Shown: positions 1-7,542, counted from the stretch's first letter. The stretch: DNA of 15,488 nt from CAXQRU01 sp964226685 (GCA_964226685.1 CAXQRU010000036.1:1-15488), one strand, 5' to 3'. The notes: generated by a model not told the origin, from the sequence alone. Numbers and translations are program-made.

Positions 1-356
1 CTTACGCCATGGAAATATTAATTAATGAAATAATCAAGCTTGGCGGCACTAAAAAAAACTTGGAAGCCAAAGTATTTGGTGGAGGCAATGTTTTAGAGGG
101 CTTAAAAATTTCTGACGTTGGTAACAAAAACTCCATGTTTGTCAAAAAATTCTTAAAAAATGAATCGATCCCTATCGTCGCAGAAGATCTACTCGATATT
201 TACCCAAGAAAAGTATACTTCTTTACTCAAGGTAATCGAGTATTAATCAGAAAACTTAAAAACATGCACAACTCAACCATTGTCAACCGTGAAAAAGAAT
301 ATGAAAAACGCCTTCACCGTTCTGATATATCAGGTGATATCGAACTGTTTGATTAG
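1..356 (+). CDS. cheD: Chemoreceptor glutamine deamidase CheD (3' part; gene starts before the window)
   Basis: CheD deamidates specific glutamines on methyl-accepting chemotaxis proteins in the cytoplasm, creating methylation sites and tuning adaptation. Only the C-terminal part is present. The reading frame is open from base 3 and reads T-Y-A before the first in-window Met, matching the conserved 'YAM-x-x-LIN' stretch of CheD, so the ATG at position 9 is internal and not a start. Further family marks are the glycine-rich AKVFGGGNVL segment and the DVGxxN...FVxxFL segment. The family's catalytic Cys and His lie upstream and cannot be checked. It ends in TAG, ten bases before cheB, and the stop overlaps the probable cheB ribosome site. 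The cheD-cheB pairing is usual in chemotaxis operons, and the rest of the operon is presumably to the left. Confidence 0.9.
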   Translation, partial: YAMEILINEIIKLGGTKKNLEAKVFGGGNVLEGLKISDVGNKNSMFVKKFLKNESIPIVAEDLLDIYPRKVYFFTQGNRVLIRKLKNMHNSTIVNREKEYEKRLHRSDISGDIELFD

Positions 357-366
357 GTATTAACTT

Positions 367-1428
367 ATGACTATAAAAGTGCTTGTCATCGATGATTCTG
401 CTCTAATTAGAAAGCTATTATCAGAGATAATTAATAGCCACGCCAACATGAAAGTTGTCGGTACCGCACCTGATCCATTGATTGCTCGTGAGATGATTAA
501 GCAACTAAATCCCGATGTGCTAACACTGGACGTTGAAATGCCCAGAATGGATGGACTAGATTTTCTAGAGCGATTGATGCGTTTACGCCCGACTCCAGTG
601 ATTATGATTTCATCACTTACTGAAAAAGGCTCTGACATTACCTTCCGAGCATTGGAACTTGGAGCCGTTGATTTTATTACTAAACCTAAGCTTGATATCA
701 GTAAAGGTATGGAAGCCTATAGCGAAGAAATTGCACGGAAAATTACCACTGCCAGCGTTGCTTCAATTAAGCGCATAGATCCCAGTAATAAAGGATCGAC
801 TCGTGTTATTTCAACTCTCAACAAACTATCCTCAACCGAAAAAATTATTGCCATTGGTTCTTCAACTGGTGGCACAGAGGCCTTAAAAGCCTGTATCACC
901 GTTATGCCCGCAGACTGCCCGGGAATATTAATTACCCAACATATGCCCGGAGGCTTCACAAAATCTTTCGCGGAAAGGCTCAATGGCTTGAGCAAAATCA
1001 AGGTTACTGAGGCTATAGATAATGAGCGCATACTTCCCGGCCACGCTTATCTCGCCCCAGGACATTTGCACCTAACCTTAAAACGTAGTGGTGCGAATTA
1101 TGTCACCTGTCTGCTCGATACCGAACCGGTTAACCATCATAAACCCTCCGTTGATGTACTGTTCAATTCGGTTGCGCACTATGCAGGAGACAATGCTATA
1201 GGCGTTATTTTAACTGGCATGGGCAAAGATGGCGCCCAAGGGATGCTCGCGATGAAAGAAGCTGGAGCATACAATATTGCTCAAAATGAAAAAACGTGTG
1301 TGGTATATGGCATGCCAAGAGAAGCGGTCAACTGTGGTGCTACCCACGCTGAGTTACCACTTAATGATATCACTCAAGCGGTCATTGACCACTTAAATTC
1401 ATTGGGTACTCGCTCATTCAGGGTGTAA
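367..1428 (+). CDS. cheB: Chemotaxis response regulator / protein-glutamate methylesterase CheB
   Basis: CheB removes methyl groups from glutamates of chemoreceptors (and can deamidate glutamines), giving adaptation. It is activated by phosphotransfer from CheA. The 353-residue protein has the complete two-domain form. The N-terminal receiver domain (about 3-120) has the acidic pair Asp9-Asp10, phosphoacceptor Asp55 and Lys106. After a linker of about 35 residues comes the methylesterase domain (about 155-350). Its triad is visible as Ser166 in GSSTGG, His192 in QHMP and Asp288 in GMGKDG, the same spacing as the Salmonella enzyme's 164/190/286. The ATG start has an AGGT eight bases upstream, overlapping the cheD stop codon, so the two genes are probably co-translated. 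Nothing looks broken. Because CheD is present, this is more likely a methylation-based chemosensory pathway than a stand-alone CheB-like regulator. Confidence 0.96.
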   Translation: MTIKVLVIDDSALIRKLLSEIINSHANMKVVGTAPDPLIAREMIKQLNPDVLTLDVEMPRMDGLDFLERLMRLRPTPVIMISSLTEKGSDITFRALELGAVDFITKPKLDISKGMEAYSEEIARKITTASVASIKRIDPSNKGSTRVISTLNKLSSTEKIIAIGSSTGGTEALKACITVMPADCPGILITQHMPGGFTKSFAERLNGLSKIKVTEAIDNERILPGHAYLAPGHLHLTLKRSGANYVTCLLDTEPVNHHKPSVDVLFNSVAHYAGDNAIGVILTGMGKDGAQGMLAMKEAGAYNIAQNEKTCVVYGMPREAVNCGATHAELPLNDITQAVIDHLNSLGTRSFRV

Positions 1429-1479
1429 ATATCTACATTTAGCGTTACCATAGGACTCAACATTATATGTAGGTTCACT

Positions 1480-2448
1480 GTGGATACGCCTGATTATCAA
1501 TCATTAACTCCCAACACCATTATCGCCGCTATTGAAAGTGTCGGTTTAATGCCTGACGCTCGCATATTAGCGCTCAATAGTTATGAAAATCGGGTATACC
1601 AAGTTGGTATCGAAGATGAATCTCCAATTATCGCCAAATTTTACCGCCCAAACCGTTGGTCGAATGAACAGATTTTAGAAGAGCATCAATTTACCCAGCA
1701 TCTTGCCAAGCAAGAATTATCGGTTATCGCTCCAACTAGCCTTGATAACAACACTTTATTTCATTTTCAAGGTTTCCGGTTTGCTATTTACCCAAGGCAG
1801 GGGGGCCATACTCCGATTTTGGAAAAAAAGGAGCACTTGCAAAGCATTGGTCGCCTATTAGCTCGTATACACGCCTGCGCTAAGATCATGCCTTTTCAAC
1901 ACCGCCCCACAATTAGTGTTGAAGAATTTGGTCAAGCCAGCATCAATTTTTTATTGGATGGCCAATGGCTGCCAAGCTATTTATTGCCAGCCTACATCAG
2001 CTTAACGGATGAGCTACTCGAACTTTGCCATAAACATTTTGAAAAAATCACAAGCCCCTTTATCAGTTTACAAGGCGATTGTCATCCAGGAAACTTATTG
2101 TGGCGAGATGATAAAGCCTATTTAATCGACTTTGACGATGCCCGACGAGGCCCTGCGATACACGATTTATGGATGCTGCTATCGGGTGATGAGCACGAGC
2201 AACGCCAACAATTAGACCATTTGCTCGATGGTTACCAAGATTTTTTTGATTTTAACTACCAAGAAACCTTGTTGATCGAATGCTTACGAACTCTGCGTAT
2301 CATTCATTACAGTGCCTGGCTTGCAAAACGCTGGAATGACCCCAGTTTCCCGCTTAATTTCCCTTGGTTTAATACGGAAAGGTATTGGTCCGAGCACATT
2401 TTGGCCCTAAGAGAGCAACTTGCCGCTATGCAGGCAGTATCGATTTAG
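1480..2448 (+). CDS. srkA: Stress response kinase A (SrkA/YihE family Ser/Thr protein kinase)
   Basis: SrkA is a cytoplasmic Ser/Thr kinase with an aminoglycoside-phosphotransferase-like fold. In E. coli it protects cells against envelope and oxidative stress and counters MazEF-linked death. The 322-residue protein aligns along its whole length with E. coli SrkA (328 residues). It has the NSYENRVYQ segment (33-41), ATP-binding Lys53 in AKFYRP, the catalytic loop QGDCHPGN with Asp200 and Asn205, the metal-binding Asp217 in the IDFDDA segment, then DLWMLLSGD. The start is GTG, with AGG seven bases upstream; no in-frame ATG is better placed. It lies 51 bases after cheB and may be read from the same transcript or its own promoter, since I see no convincing promoter in the gap. 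cysE follows closely on the same strand. Its physiological targets cannot be read from sequence. Confidence 0.93.
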   Translation: MDTPDYQSLTPNTIIAAIESVGLMPDARILALNSYENRVYQVGIEDESPIIAKFYRPNRWSNEQILEEHQFTQHLAKQELSVIAPTSLDNNTLFHFQGFRFAIYPRQGGHTPILEKKEHLQSIGRLLARIHACAKIMPFQHRPTISVEEFGQASINFLLDGQWLPSYLLPAYISLTDELLELCHKHFEKITSPFISLQGDCHPGNLLWRDDKAYLIDFDDARRGPAIHDLWMLLSGDEHEQRQQLDHLLDGYQDFFDFNYQETLLIECLRTLRIIHYSAWLAKRWNDPSFPLNFPWFNTERYWSEHILALREQLAAMQAVSI

Positions 2449-2481
2449 TTACCATTAATCAAATGATCAGTGACACTTACT

Positions 2482-3282
2482 ATGAGTAGTACAGACCCTA
2501 TTTGGAATATGATTCTTGAGACCACAGAGCAGCATGCTCGGCAAGAGCCAATTCTTGCCAGCTTTTTGCACGCCACTATTCTCAAGCATACCTCTCTTGA
2601 ACAGGCGTTGAGCTTTCATTTGGCCAATAAATTGGACAGTCCAGCCGCTTCTGCGCTTTTAATTCGAGAAATCATAGAAGAGGCCATCGCCGCCTCCCCT
2701 TGCATCATGACTCAAGTTCGAGCCGATATTTTAGCCACCTACGAGCGCGACTCAGCTTGCGAATGCCTATCGACACCATTTCTTTACTATAAAGGTTTTC
2801 ATGCCCTGCAGGCTTATCGAGTGGCACACTGGCTATGGAACCAAGGGCGTCGGCCTCTGGCCTTGTTCCTACAAAATCAATTATCTACGGTATTTGGGAT
2901 CGATATACACCCAGCCGCCATTATAGGTAAAGGTATTATGCTGGATCACGCCACCGGAATCGTAATCGGTGAAACAGCCGTAGTGGGTGATAATGTGTCG
3001 ATTATGCAGTCTGTAACATTAGGGGGCACGGGAAAAGTCAGTGGTGATCGCCACCCTAAAGTGCATGACGGTGTCTTAATTGGCCCTGGAGCAAAAATTT
3101 TAGGTAACATTGTGATTGGCGCAGGCGCCCATATCAGTGCCGGAAGCGTGGTATTGAAAGCGGTTCCCCCCCACAAAGTGGTCGCTGGCGTGCCTGCAGA
3201 AGTCATTGGGGATGCGATGTGTGATCAACCCGCCTTGACCATGACCCATGATCTTCGCTGTAAAGATGACAAAACAACCTAA
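2482..3282 (+). CDS. cysE: Serine O-acetyltransferase CysE
   Basis: CysE transfers acetyl from acetyl-CoA to L-serine, giving O-acetylserine, the first step of cysteine synthesis in the cytoplasm. The protein has the N-terminal helical SAT domain (about 5-110), the linking segment KGFHALQAYRVAHWLW, and a C-terminal left-handed beta-helix of hexapeptide repeats. Catalytic Asp141 (in DIHPAA) and His156 (in MLDHATG) are present, with the GGTGK loop after them; E. coli has 143 and 158. I start at ATG 2482 because MSSTDPIWN aligns with the E. coli N-terminus. An in-frame GTG at 2470 would add four residues, and neither start has a clear ribosome site. The tail is odd: it ends Asp-Asp-Lys-Thr-Thr instead of the C-terminal Ile that E. 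coli CysE inserts into CysK. The stop codon overlaps the epmA stop on the other strand. Confidence 0.95.
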   Translation: MSSTDPIWNMILETTEQHARQEPILASFLHATILKHTSLEQALSFHLANKLDSPAASALLIREIIEEAIAASPCIMTQVRADILATYERDSACECLSTPFLYYKGFHALQAYRVAHWLWNQGRRPLALFLQNQLSTVFGIDIHPAAIIGKGIMLDHATGIVIGETAVVGDNVSIMQSVTLGGTGKVSGDRHPKVHDGVLIGPGAKILGNIVIGAGAHISAGSVVLKAVPPHKVVAGVPAEVIGDAMCDQPALTMTHDLRCKDDKTT

Positions 3283-4181
3283 AACGCTAATACATCGGCA
3301 ATATTAGAGGTGTTCATCATGTGCATGAGGAGCCTATCTACACCCAAAGCTACCCCAGAACAATCGGGCATCCCCTGTTTCAAGGATTCCACTAAATCAT
3401 AGTCGATGGGCATCGGCGGTAAGCCTTGTAGTGAACGCTTGTGATTATCGGCTTGAAATCGTTGCAACTGCTCAACAGGGTCGGTTAACTCCCAATAGCC
3501 ATTGGCAATTTCGACCCCTGCAAGATACAACTCAAAGCGCTTTGCAACTCGATCACCTGACGCCTCTTCTATTCGAGCCAAGGCGGCCTGGCTTGCAGGA
3601 AAATCCGTCACTATTGTGGCGCCATTGAGCTTTGGCTCAACACAATGAGACATGAGAAGGTCAAGGTAACCTTCCCTATTCAAGTCTTCTTTTAGCCCAG
3701 TATAAGACTCTGCCAGGTGAGCCAACTCACTCAAATTCGCCTGATGGGGATTCACCCCCAGATGCTGCTCAAAAAGCTCTCGATAAGTGAATTGATGAAG
3801 CGCTAAGCCCGGCACCACCTGACAGACCAACTCGAGCACCTCATCTATCAATTCACCCAAGCTAAAACCAGGTCGGTACCACTCTAACATTGTGAACTCA
3901 GGACGATGACGATGCCCCTGCTCTTCATTGCGAAAAGCCTTGGTGAGTGTATAAATTGGCCCTGCCCCCTCAACCAATAAACGCTTTAAAAAAAACTCAG
4001 GCGAGGTCTGAAGATATTGTATGCTCCCATTGACGTTAACGGCGCAGCTACTTAAACCCGGATCCGTTGCGGCCCCAAAACCCAGCAGCGGAACCTCTAC
4101 CTCCATAACGCCTTTTTGGGCAAAAAATTGGCGGATGGTTTGGTAGAGTTTCGCTCTCGCTGCCAGTCGAGGTAGGCTCAT
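3279..4181 (-). CDS. epmA: EF-P--(R)-beta-lysine ligase EpmA
   Basis: EpmA (also PoxA, GenX, YjeA) is a paralogue of the catalytic domain of lysyl-tRNA synthetase. It activates (R)-beta-lysine with ATP and attaches it to Lys34 of EF-P. The 300-residue protein has the class II synthetase motifs: TSPEFFLKRLL near 59-69, motif 2 FRNEE...EFTMLEWYRP (83-104), and motif 3 GVALGVDRLL near the C-terminus (276-285). The tRNA anticodon-binding domain of lysyl-tRNA synthetase is absent, as expected; E. coli EpmA has 325 residues. The ATG start overlaps the efp stop by one base (TAATG on the minus strand), which implies translational coupling to its own substrate. The 3' end overlaps the end of cysE. The protein stops at VLAF, a few residues shorter than E. 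coli, without loss of a motif. Confidence 0.96.
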   Translation of the reverse strand: MSLPRLAARAKLYQTIRQFFAQKGVMEVEVPLLGFGAATDPGLSSCAVNVNGSIQYLQTSPEFFLKRLLVEGAGPIYTLTKAFRNEEQGHRHRPEFTMLEWYRPGFSLGELIDEVLELVCQVVPGLALHQFTYRELFEQHLGVNPHQANLSELAHLAESYTGLKEDLNREGYLDLLMSHCVEPKLNGATIVTDFPASQAALARIEEASGDRVAKRFELYLAGVEIANGYWELTDPVEQLQRFQADNHKRSLQGLPPMPIDYDLVESLKQGMPDCSGVALGVDRLLMHMMNTSNIADVLAF

Positions 4182-4753
4182 TAACTGTCTTTAGCGCGAC
4201 TTAGATAATCTCCGGTACGGGTATCGACACGAATCACTTCGCCAATGGATAAAAACAGAGGTACCTTAACCACAGCACCAGTTGACAAGGTAGCAGGCTT
4301 AGTTCCGCCCTGCGCAGTATCGCCTTTCAAACCAGGGTCAGTTTCGATGATTTCAAGTTCTATGTGATTAGGAGGCGAGACCGCTAAGGGTGAACCATTA
4401 TAGAGAGTGATCGTATACGTTTCTTGCTCCTTCAACCACTTAACACAGTCGCCAACGGCCTTGGCATCAGCCTGAAACTGTTCAAAAGAGTTAGGATCCA
4501 TGAAACACCAAAACTCACCATCGTTGTAAAGGTACTCCATGTCGGTATCCATCACATCGGCTGACTCAAGACTTTCACCGGATTTAAAGGTGCGCTCCCA
4601 AACTCGACCAGAGTTAAGGTTGCGTAGCCTAACCCGATTAAAAGCTTGGCCTTTACCCGGTTTTACAAATTCGTTTTCAAGGATTGAACAGGGCTCTCCG
4701 TCAAGCATCACCTTTAAGCCACTGCGAAATTCACTGGTTGAATAACTAGCCAT
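4181..4753 (-). CDS. efp: Translation elongation factor P
   Basis: EF-P enters the ribosomal E site and relieves stalling during peptide-bond formation at consecutive prolines. The 190-residue product has the usual three beta-barrel domains: KOW-like (about 1-64), OB (about 66-128) and C-terminal OB (about 130-186). Lys34 in the VKPGKGQAF loop is the residue that EpmA beta-lysylates, and the Lys rather than the Arg of the rhamnosylated EF-P group fits the epmA and epmB genes beside it. Other family marks are YLYNDGEFWCFM, DPGLKGDTAQGGTKPATLSTGA and KVDT-like VDTRTGDYLSR near the end. The ATG is preceded by a strong TGAGGT ribosome site about seven bases away, fitting high expression. epmA follows with a one-base overlap, and epmB diverges from the same upstream region. 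Confidence 0.98.
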   Translation of the reverse strand: MASYSTSEFRSGLKVMLDGEPCSILENEFVKPGKGQAFNRVRLRNLNSGRVWERTFKSGESLESADVMDTDMEYLYNDGEFWCFMDPNSFEQFQADAKAVGDCVKWLKEQETYTITLYNGSPLAVSPPNHIELEIIETDPGLKGDTAQGGTKPATLSTGAVVKVPLFLSIGEVIRVDTRTGDYLSRAKDS

Positions 4754-4789
4754 TATTACCTCAGGTATTTATCGTAAAAATAGCCGCAC

Positions 4790-4795
4790 ATCATA
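4790..4795 (-). promoter_or_regulatory. Possible -10 element for efp-epmA
   Basis: Reading the minus strand, TATGAT (five of six bases of the sigma-70 -10 consensus) lies about 37 bases before the efp ATG, in the region between efp and epmB. I find no good -35 hexamer at 16-18 bases, so the assignment is weak. A start site here would give a leader of about 30 bases carrying the strong TGAGGT ribosome site. Confidence 0.3.
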
Positions 4796-4848
4796 GAGCA
4801 AAACCGCGTAAAATGCATGCTCCATCAGCAATAAAACCTAGAGAGACC

Positions 4849-5844
4849 ATGCTAATTCCAGTATCCAATACTGAACGCTGGCAAGATGAATTCCAGAGAA
4901 TCATCACCGATAGCGATATATTAATCGAAAGGCTAGGCCTACCTAAATCCTTGAAAAGTGCCGCCAAACGCGCCAGTGCGCTATTCCCTCTTCGAGTGAC
5001 CGAACCGTACCTTAACCGAATAGAGCGCAATAACGTACAAGACCCCCTTCTCAAACAAATACTGCCACTAGGTGAAGAGCTTTTGAGCGTCGCTGGTGCC
5101 AGTAATGACCCAGTGGGCGAACAAAAACTCGATTCCACACCGGGGCTTATCCAAAAGTATCATGGACGCGTTTTGTTGATGGTCAGCTCTCAGTGCGTGA
5201 TTAACTGCCGATATTGCTTTCGCCGTCATTTCCCCTACCAGGAACACCACCTCAATCGCTCACAATGGCAGGCTATCATCGAAGAATTGAAAGGTGATCA
5301 AAGTATTTCTGAGGTCATTTTATCGGGAGGCGACCCACTGAGCATTGCCGATAACCAACTTCAATGGCTGACCAACGAATTAGCCCAAATTGCACACATC
5401 AAACGGCTGCGCGTTCATACACGCCTACCCATCATGGTGCCATCACGAATTACCGAAGGCTGTATTCAAGCCATTAGCCACCCGAATTTGAAAACCATCG
5501 TTGTGATTCACTGCAATCACGCCCAGGAACTTGACCATAGTGTCAATCAAGCATTGATGAAGCTTTTTTCAAGAGGCATTACGCTGCTAAACCAGTCCGT
5601 ATTGCTTCGAGGAATTAATGACTGCGCCAACACCCTGACTCAACTTAGCGAGACCTTATTTCAGCAAAATGTGCTACCTTACTACCTACATAAGCTCGAC
5701 CATGTGACCGGAGCCAGCCATTTTTTGGTCGAAGATGCAAGAATCAAGCAACTTTACCAAGAGCTGGAACATCGACTCCCGGGATACTTAGTACCAAAAC
5801 TAGTAGTTGAACTGGCTGGCGAGAGATCAAAAACTCGGCTCTAA
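4849..5844 (+). CDS. epmB: EF-P beta-lysylation protein EpmB (lysine 2,3-aminomutase-type radical SAM enzyme)
   Basis: EpmB (YjeK) is a radical SAM, PLP-dependent aminomutase that converts (S)-alpha-lysine to (R)-beta-lysine, the donor used by EpmA. Counting from ATG 4849 (331 residues), the 4Fe-4S cluster cysteines are Cys116, Cys120 and Cys123 in CVINCRYCFRRHFPY. They are followed by ILSGGDPLS (SAM-binding GGD) and by NQSVLLRGIND and LPYYLHKLDHVTGASHF, all typical of the family. I chose ATG 4849 because it has a GAGAG just upstream and its MLIPVS N-terminus lines up with E. coli EpmB. An in-frame ATG at 4813 would add 12 residues and has no ribosome site. It diverges from efp-epmA and so completes the modification module. 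The stop codon lies inside a possible terminator. Confidence 0.95.
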   Translation: MLIPVSNTERWQDEFQRIITDSDILIERLGLPKSLKSAAKRASALFPLRVTEPYLNRIERNNVQDPLLKQILPLGEELLSVAGASNDPVGEQKLDSTPGLIQKYHGRVLLMVSSQCVINCRYCFRRHFPYQEHHLNRSQWQAIIEELKGDQSISEVILSGGDPLSIADNQLQWLTNELAQIAHIKRLRVHTRLPIMVPSRITEGCIQAISHPNLKTIVVIHCNHAQELDHSVNQALMKLFSRGITLLNQSVLLRGINDCANTLTQLSETLFQQNVLPYYLHKLDHVTGASHFLVEDARIKQLYQELEHRLPGYLVPKLVVELAGERSKTRL

Positions 5845-5857
5845 CACAGAGTTTTTT
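5829..5857 (+). terminator. Possible intrinsic terminator at the end of epmB
   Basis: An A-rich left arm (5829-5836, AAAAACTC) pairs perfectly over eight bases with 5849-5856 (GAGTTTTT), and the T-run continues to 5857. The epmB stop codon (5842-5844) lies in the loop. An alternative short hairpin CTCT/AGAG with a five-base loop precedes the same T-run. The stem is A/T-rich, so termination may be only partial. Confidence 0.4.
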
Positions 5858-5884
5858 GCGAGTCATCGGATCAGCCGCTATACT
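5856..5884 (+). promoter_or_regulatory. Putative sigma-70 promoter for the 5915-7495 gene
   Basis: TTGCGA (5856-5861, four of six of the -35 consensus) and TATACT (5879-5884, five of six of the -10 consensus) are separated by exactly 17 bases. A start near 5890 would leave a leader of about 25 bases before the ATG at 5915. The -35 begins within the T-run of the epmB terminator, so the two signals abut. Confidence 0.5.
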
Positions 5885-5914
5885 GATATGTGATAATTAT
5901 TAATGACTTGAGCT

Positions 5915-7495
5915 ATGTCTAATAACGACTGCCTACAACTGATCGACTCGCTAAATCTACCAGCCCAAGATAGGGATCAACTGTCGTTTAGCCCAAGCAA
6001 AATCAATAAAATCACTTTGTGGGTAGAAACACTACCAGTCACTAATGTTAGTGAATGCAGCGTCATTTTATATAAGGCACTACCCGAAGTTAGCTCACTC
6101 AAAACCTCACCTGATCAACGTCTGGAAATTCTTGAGCTATTACTTCCCATCGTCAACCAGTGTACACAGACTCTCGCTAGAGATTTTTTAAACCAGCCCG
6201 TTATCTTGCCAGAAAAAATTATGAAAATGGCCATGATCGGACAAGCACTTCAACGTTATCTAAATGAAGGCTATATGGTTTGCGTTGAACAATGGCTCAA
6301 TTCCAGCAAAAAAATGCCGGTATCTTCGGTCGCGCTGGCTCTCTATCGTGCCATCAATGGCATTGGTCAACTGTTACTTAGAAGCTACCAGCTCTACAGC
6401 CCCAAACTCCCTGGTTTTTGGCGGAAAATACACAATCTTTATCAGTTGGCTATCAGTCTTGAAGTCGCCAAATTACCTATTGCAGACACTTATCTGAAGC
6501 ATCTTAAACAATCTAGCTGCGAGCAAGCCTATTTGAAAGTGTTAATGCTGGGGGCCAGCGGGACTAATCAGCTCAGGCAAACCGATCTTGAGTCACTCTT
6601 TGACACCCTTGAGCTATGGTGTCATCACATATCGCTTGACTCGATCCACACCAAAGGAGCTGACCACCTATTTTGGGTCACGATTGACTCAGATGAAGGC
6701 CCATTTTACAGGCAACGACACACTGGCTCGGCAGAACCATCCACGCTTGGGTTAAACTTTGAAAAATTGATTCAAAGAATCGATCTGAACGATAAAGATA
6801 CCCCATTAAACCCAGTACTTCTCAAACAAGTCATCGATCATTGGCAAGTCAACGCCAAACGCCGAGAAGATCGACAATCGGTCAACAATGTGGTGGATAT
6901 TTGCCCAGGTCTTATCAACCTACACAATACTTTGCTCGATGGCGAAAGCTTTGATGACTTTATCAAGAGCCGTGGCAATAATGATTATGACGATTGGGAT
7001 AATGCTCCCAGTCAAATTTCCCGGCCACCGCCCAAAGATATGGTGAGCACAGCCATTACCTCCGATATCAGTAAGAATGGAGTCTGCCTAAAATGGAGTA
7101 AAAATATTCCTCCACAAATCAAGGTTGGAGAAGCCATAGGGGTTCGTTTGAGTGGATCAACCCGCTGGCGACTTGGGATTGTTCGCTGGATACAAAGGCA
7201 CGATGACCAAAGTTATGCCGGCATCAATATCATCAGTCAAAGCATAGAGCCTAGCGCTGCCAGCACCACGTTTAGTGATGGCACCAATAGTCCTTACTTT
7301 CGAGTATTACAACTTGAAAGCGACTCAATGATAACCCCTTCCGTTCCCTTCGACACCGGCCAAAATATCCGCATACGTCAATATGGGAAACAGCACCGAG
7401 CACGCCTGGAAGAACAAACGCTCTCTTCTGGGGCGGTCAGCGTGTTTAAATACCGACGAGTCAGAACCATTGAGCATGTGACTCGTTCTAAGTGA
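5915..7495 (+). CDS. Uncharacterised protein with PilZ-like C-terminal region, upstream of fimX
   Basis: I do not recognise a named family. The 526-residue soluble protein has no signal peptide or membrane segment. Residues 1 to about 330 look mostly alpha-helical. A very acidic patch (NNDYDDWDN, 355-363) and a Pro-Pro-Pro (371-373) form a linker. Residues about 375-450 resemble a PilZ domain: Asp384-Ile-Ser-x-x-Gly389 (the DxSxxG motif), a 'VGEAIGVRL' strand, 'LGIVRWIQR' and 'YAGINII', in the usual PilZ order. The Arg-x-x-x-Arg motif expected some 20-30 residues before DxSxxG is missing; RPPPK (370-374) is too close and ends in Lys. About 75 further residues follow. It has its own promoter candidate and sits directly upstream of a FimX-type gene on the same strand. 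A FimX or pilus partner is an inference from PilZ resemblance and position. ATG 5915 has only a weak GAG upstream. Confidence 0.85.
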   Translation: MSNNDCLQLIDSLNLPAQDRDQLSFSPSKINKITLWVETLPVTNVSECSVILYKALPEVSSLKTSPDQRLEILELLLPIVNQCTQTLARDFLNQPVILPEKIMKMAMIGQALQRYLNEGYMVCVEQWLNSSKKMPVSSVALALYRAINGIGQLLLRSYQLYSPKLPGFWRKIHNLYQLAISLEVAKLPIADTYLKHLKQSSCEQAYLKVLMLGASGTNQLRQTDLESLFDTLELWCHHISLDSIHTKGADHLFWVTIDSDEGPFYRQRHTGSAEPSTLGLNFEKLIQRIDLNDKDTPLNPVLLKQVIDHWQVNAKRREDRQSVNNVVDICPGLINLHNTLLDGESFDDFIKSRGNNDYDDWDNAPSQISRPPPKDMVSTAITSDISKNGVCLKWSKNIPPQIKVGEAIGVRLSGSTRWRLGIVRWIQRHDDQSYAGINIISQSIEPSAASTTFSDGTNSPYFRVLQLESDSMITPSVPFDTGQNIRIRQYGKQHRARLEEQTLSSGAVSVFKYRRVRTIEHVTRSK

Positions 7496-7512
7496 TTTAA
7501 TCCTATAAAGTT

Positions 7513-7542
7513 TCAACATTTACGATTGTTTTGCTCTATACT
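7513..7542 (+). promoter_or_regulatory. Possible sigma-70 promoter for the fimX-type gene
   Basis: TATACT (7537-7542) is a good -10 match. TCAACA (7513-7518) gives four of six -35 bases at an 18-base spacing. Transcription would start near 7549 and leave a leader of roughly 80 bases before the ATG at 7632. The 136-base gap holds nothing else I can support apart from a five-base-pair hairpin at 7577-7591. Confidence 0.3.

Noticed and set aside
9..356. ATG at 9 as a true gene start for a 115-residue protein
   Set aside because: The frame is open upstream and encodes the residues that precede this Met in CheD, so the gene is cut by the window edge.
1433..1472. Inverted repeat CTACAT...ATGTAG that could cover the srkA ribosome site
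   Set aside because: Only six contiguous base pairs with a loop of about 28 bases; expected by chance in AT-rich sequence.
4791..5138. Minus-strand open frame overlapping the epmB 5' end
   Set aside because: It is the complement of conserved EpmB coding sequence and has low-complexity composition typical of a shadow frame.
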